Shown here: piece by piece, positions 61,051-64,000 of the stretch
How positions within the stretch are numbered: position 1 is the stretch's first letter
Layout of the letters: every line of letters starts with the position of its first letter
Assembly (NCBI RefSeq): GCF_017814275.1
Contig: NZ_JAGIYQ010000019.1
Span: 1-64,000 of the forward strand
Direction of reading: 5' to 3'
DNA: 64,000 bases
Origin: Gottfriedia endophytica
Lineage (GTDB): Bacteria > Bacillota > Bacilli > Bacillales > Bacillaceae_G
Translations under genes and position numbers: made by a program
The notes under the pieces: generated by a model
What the model saw: only the letters and a program-made list of their open reading frames with translations
What the model was told of the DNA's origin: nothing
The model's database searches: none

Positions 61051-62250
61051 CTAATTATCCCTATCATAATCTTTCAGTTCAATTGCATTAGAAGCTTTCG
61101 CTATCATTTTCGTAATCATTTTATACATTCCACCCATAAGGATAGGTAAACGCAACATTATATTGCGCAGAAAGATTTTAAACTTTGAGCTTTCAATCAT
61201 ACCTCCAGCAGCTACTAACCCTATTTTTTGATTTTTTTCAACAAACTTTCTCATCTCTTTTTCGTAGGCAGCAAAGGCAAGGTCGTAATTACCATCTGCA
61301 GCTTTCAGTTCACTGGCTAGTACATAAGCTCCGACAAGTGCCAAGCTAGAGCCCTGGCCAGATAGAGGTGATGGTCCATACGCCGCATCACCTACTAATG
61401 CAATTCGACCTCTTGACCAAGTTGGCATGTGAATCTGGCAAATCTCATCAAAGTAAAAATCTGTCGCCTCATTCATAGTTTTTAGTAACTGAGAAGTTTC
61501 CCAACCTTTATGACCTTGGAAAGCATTTTCTACAAGTTTCTTCTGTGCCCCGACATCATAACGGTCGTATTTCAATGGTTCTGATTTAAACACAAACATA
61601 CCCTTTGCTTCAGCATTATCACGGGCACTATACAGACCTACAGTTTTGCCTGGTATTGTATACAATAGCTGGCGGTGGTCAAGGTTAAGGTAATTCTCGA
61701 GAGTAAAAATCGAGATATAACAACCAAGAGTATGTTTAAATTTTTCTTTATCACCAAATATTAAAGTACGAACATTAGAATGGAGCCCATCTGCACCAAT
61801 GACAAGATCGAATGTCTGTGGCTCGCTACGAATAAATTGGACTTCTGCGCCTGCTTCAGTTTCATGAATAGCGGTAATCGAATCGTCCCAAATATATTCG
61901 ATTGTATCCTTTGTTAAGTCATACAAAATAGTACTAAGATTCTCGCGCATGATTTCGATGTCCAGACCATGCTGATTTCCCATACTTGCTTCGCTTATTT
62001 GTCCTTCGATTTTGCCTTTACCGTTCACAAAGTAAACACCTGTCATGTTCGTATCAGCTAAACGAACTTGATCGAGAATTTCCATCCGCTTAAGCACTGT
62101 AACAGCTGCACCACGGACATCAACACCATACCCTCTTGGACGCAATGTCGGCGCACGTTCTACTATAGTCACTTCGAATCCGTAGCGATGAAGCCAGTAA
62201 GCTAGTGCCGGCCCAGCAATGCTCGCACCGGAAATAAGGACACGTTTCAA
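61051..62250 (-). CDS. FAD-dependent monooxygenase (aromatic hydroxylase/TetX-like)
   Basis: 399 residues. Rossmann FAD motif VLISGASIAGPALAYWLHRY, the DG motif DLVIGADGLHSNVR, and the second FAD motif RIALVGDAAYGPSPLSGQGS. These define class A flavoprotein monooxygenases, which hydroxylate aromatic or polyketide substrates. The substrate is unknown. Start TTG 62250 follows GGAGTG. A MarR regulator and a DUF3995 gene lie upstream on the same strand, but terminators separate them. Confidence 0.92.
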   Translation of the reverse strand: MKRVLISGASIAGPALAYWLHRYGFEVTIVERAPTLRPRGYGVDVRGAAVTVLKRMEILDQVRLADTNMTGVYFVNGKGKIEGQISEASMGNQHGLDIEIMRENLSTILYDLTKDTIEYIWDDSITAIHETEAGAEVQFIRSEPQTFDLVIGADGLHSNVRTLIFGDKEKFKHTLGCYISIFTLENYLNLDHRQLLYTIPGKTVGLYSARDNAEAKGMFVFKSEPLKYDRYDVGAQKKLVENAFQGHKGWETSQLLKTMNEATDFYFDEICQIHMPTWSRGRIALVGDAAYGPSPLSGQGSSLALVGAYVLASELKAADGNYDLAFAAYEKEMRKFVEKNQKIGLVAAGGMIESSKFKIFLRNIMLRLPILMGGMYKMITKMIAKASNAIELKDYDRDN

Positions 62251-62376
62251 TTACTTATTCACTCCAATCCTATTTAGAGTCTTAAAACATATCCAAATTA
62301 TATTCACGGCGTATTTTATTTATGTACAATCTTATAATGGGAATCTAATTATCTATCAAAATACCCAAAATATTGA

Positions 62377-62408
62377 ACAAAAAAACCTACATATCAATAT
62401 AGGCTTTT
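62377..62408 (-). terminator. terminator after the DUF3995 gene
   Basis: Minus-strand AAAAGCCTATA and ATGTAGGTTTTTTTG form a short stem with a T run. Nothing else is seen in 62251-62492. Confidence 0.7.
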
Positions 62409-62492
62409 GATTAAACTTCTATAAATTATCAAGATTTTTTTAAACCCCTGTTCTGATTAGGACTGGAGTAATGCACTAAAATTCATTTAATA

Positions 62493-62987
62493 TTAACGTT
62501 CCATGTTGTTACTCTTATCTCTTGTAACTCTACATTTGCTAATTTTGTTAATAGAAAAAAAGTAAAAAATACCTCCAGCCATCCAGTAAGGCTCCCAAAA
62601 TAGTAATCTCCAGAGAGTAGCATAGCTGTCTAATTCAAGGTGTGTAACTCCCATTGCACTCAAGGATATTGTTGTGAAATTGAACAAGCCATATAAAAAT
62701 AGTAAAAGGCCAAAAATTTTTATAATGAGATAAAGTGACTTTTGAATCCAAGAATTTCTCCATTTAACTAGCAACATTAGGAGCAATACCGCTCCGAGCA
62801 ATTTTATGAATCCAGTCGTCCAAACGATTGCTAAAAATGATGGCTCTGGATTTAATGCCATTTCATAAATTGATCCCCCTAAGGATCTAACACCAAACAT
62901 GCCACCCGCTGCCCAATAGAAACTTAAAGCAGAAAATAGTAGTGTCCAAATCACTCCTAAATACAGAAAATACTTATTGGTTTTCAT
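62493..62987 (-). CDS. DUF3995-like membrane protein
   Basis: 164 residues, four hydrophobic segments (about 8-28, 52-75, 85-110, 132-148). WTLLFSALSFYWAAGGMFGV and the later FWEPYWMAGGIFY fit DUF3995. Function unknown. Start ATG 62987 follows AAGGAG. It lies 81 bp downstream of the MarR gene and is probably under its control. Confidence 0.82.
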   Translation of the reverse strand: MKTNKYFLYLGVIWTLLFSALSFYWAAGGMFGVRSLGGSIYEMALNPEPSFLAIVWTTGFIKLLGAVLLLMLLVKWRNSWIQKSLYLIIKIFGLLLFLYGLFNFTTISLSAMGVTHLELDSYATLWRLLFWEPYWMAGGIFYFFSINKISKCRVTRDKSNNMER

Positions 62988-63068
62988 GAAAATGGCTCCT
63001 TGTATAAATTAATTTTACACAAACTATAATGAATCGATCCTTAATTTACATAATCATAAAAATAATAC

Positions 63069-63542
63069 TTACCAAACAGGTCGTAACCTCGATGACAATT
63101 TATCTTCATTTTCTTCATCAACTAACTTTTTTAAATCCTCTTTGAGCATTTGCATTCGTTCAGCACCTATGTTGTCAATCCAACGTTGTTCTATATTAGT
63201 TAGAATTTCCTCTTTCGCTTTCACTACTAACCAACCACGTTCGGTCAGAACAATAATTCTTCCTCTCTTGTCAGTAGGATGAGTTTGGCGCATTACATAA
63301 CCACTTTTCTCAAGATAATCCACCATTTTACTTACTGCTTGCTTTGAAATTCCTAGATATTCAGCTAGTTCTATACCTGTCGCTCCATCAGGAATCATAC
63401 GTTTAAACATAAAACCATGTGCAGGTCTGATATCCTCAAATCCCAATTCACTCAAGCTGTCATGGAGTTCATTAATCGATACACTAAAGGATAATGATAA
63501 AAGTGATGTAAGATCCAAATCACTTAATAATTGATTTTTCAT
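63069..63542 (-). CDS. MarR-family transcriptional regulator
   Basis: 157 residues. Winged helix with GIELAEYLGISKQAVSKMVD (recognition helix) and the wing RQTHPTDKRGRIIVLTERG. It lacks an obvious N-terminal sensing cysteine of the OhrR type. Two 17-bp palindromes AGTCAA-N5-TTGACT in its upstream region indicate autorepression and control of the divergent gene. I start it at ATG 63542, behind AAGGAG; a longer frame reaches 63569. Confidence 0.92.
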   Translation of the reverse strand: MKNQLLSDLDLTSLLSLSFSVSINELHDSLSELGFEDIRPAHGFMFKRMIPDGATGIELAEYLGISKQAVSKMVDYLEKSGYVMRQTHPTDKRGRIIVLTERGWLVVKAKEEILTNIEQRWIDNIGAERMQMLKEDLKKLVDEENEDKLSSRLRPVW

Positions 63543-63563
63543 GTACAAAATCTCCTTGTATAA

Positions 63564-63630
63564 AGTCAATTAAGTTGACTACATTCAAACCCTATTGTAC
63601 TATACGGAATATAGTCAATCAAATTGACTA
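63564..63630. promoter_or_regulatory. MarR operators and promoter
   Basis: Two AGTCAA-N5-TTGACT palindromes lie at 63564-63580 and 63613-63629, 49 bp apart. The marR promoter TTGATT-17-TACAAT on the minus strand has its -35 inside the second. The + strand TTGACT of that site could serve the divergent gene at 63688. Confidence 0.7.
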
Positions 63631-63687
63631 TATTAACTTAGATATAAGATTCACTAAATAAATATTAATAAAATATGGAGGGTTCTC

Positions 63688-64000
63688 ATGGCTAATATTG
63701 TGAAAATTAGAGGAAGCGTATTTACGCCTTATGCTTGGTTGGAACCTATTAAAGATCCTGCAACAGGAAAGATGCTCGAATATGCTGGTGATGCACGTGA
63801 ATTTACACCATATGCTGTACACACAAAGCGATCAAGACTGGAGCAAGAAGTGATTATTGATTTTTATAAAAAAGAAATTTTCACATCTGCAGATGCTTGT
63901 ATCGTAACTGTGAAAATTACAAATCCAGATGGTTCTATTGATTATAAAGTAGGAAAAACAGGTACAGAAAATATTGTATGTACTAATGTTGTATGGGGCG
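63688..64000 (+). CDS. unknown protein, possibly DUF3238 (incomplete at right edge)
   Basis: ATG 63688 follows ATGGAGGG. The visible 104 residues begin MANIVKIRGSVFTPYAWLEP, then GDAREFTPYAVHTKRSRLEQ and EVIIDFYKKEIF. The pattern FTPYAW–GDAREFTPY–RSRLEQEVIIDF recalls DUF3238 proteins, though this is from memory. No signal peptide or membrane helix is seen. It is divergent from the MarR gene and shares its operators. The C terminus lies outside the window. Confidence 0.7.
   Translation, partial: MANIVKIRGSVFTPYAWLEPIKDPATGKMLEYAGDAREFTPYAVHTKRSRLEQEVIIDFYKKEIFTSADACIVTVKITNPDGSIDYKVGKTGTENIVCTNVVWG

Overview
The window looks like the chromosome of a low-GC endospore-forming Bacillaceae. Evidence: an A+T-rich sequence; a SprT–CmpA–Tex–EndoA/EndoAI–Alr–YdcC–AcpS–UvsE–CshA–MurF–Ddl order close to that of Bacillus; the spore-cortex micropeptide CmpA; a qoxABCD aa3-type quinol oxidase; a BceRSAB peptide-antibiotic module; and many TTG start codons preceded by strong Shine-Dalgarno sequences. 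No phage, plasmid or complete insertion sequence is visible. The genus cannot be fixed from the sequence alone.

Layout. 1-1852 is a minus-strand rRNA/tRNA operon: twelve tRNAs (Asn, Ser, Glu, Val, fMet, Asp, Gln, Lys, Leu, Arg, Pro, Gly) lie in front of a 16S gene that runs off the left edge. Two sigma-A promoters were found, one ahead of all the tRNAs and one ahead of the last three. 1859-15135 holds the minus-strand housekeeping block (sprT, tex, the toxin/antitoxin pair, alr, a lipoprotein, acpS, uvsE, cshA, murF, ddl), with cmpA on the opposite strand. The rsb–sigB cluster that B. subtilis carries between ndoA and tex is absent; a 64-bp transposon-like element lies there instead. 15136-22926 holds a MocR regulator divergent from an EamA exporter, an MFS transporter, msrAB, mscL and a CwlO-like endopeptidase with a WalR-type box. 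23186-27675 is a complete Bce-type module. 27929-37372 holds lysA under a lysine riboswitch, a CDF transporter behind a leader-ORF/terminator, an Mta-like regulator, a chemoreceptor, and two DoxX genes plus a pirin that share MhqR-like operators. 37874-45842 holds yxlEFG-like genes and the polyphosphate genes ppx and ppk. 46007-50099 holds a HAD phosphatase, a Crp-like regulator between two half-size DMT genes, and an MFS-like protein. 50270-54336 holds deoC, an Orn/Lys/Arg decarboxylase and a second MocR regulator. 54777-58810 is the qox operon. 58903-64000 holds nucleoside salvage genes, a flavin monooxygenase, and a MarR regulator divergent from an incomplete gene.

Regulation is the most informative layer. 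The promoters of the second MocR gene and of the decarboxylase–deoC operon have the same architecture: two TGGATGR-type direct repeats 17 bp apart, then 21 bp, then TATAAT. This makes the MocR protein a strong candidate regulator of both. Four TATCTC/GAGATA palindromes tie two DoxX genes and the pirin into a probable electrophile/quinone-stress regulon.

The least explained element is a dispersed repeat of about 185 bp, present in whole or part at seven intergenic sites (15.3, 17.9, 19.9, 27.7, 37.7, 38.3 and 52.6 kb). It has inverted ends and a conserved GC-rich core that is unlike the surrounding A+T-rich DNA.
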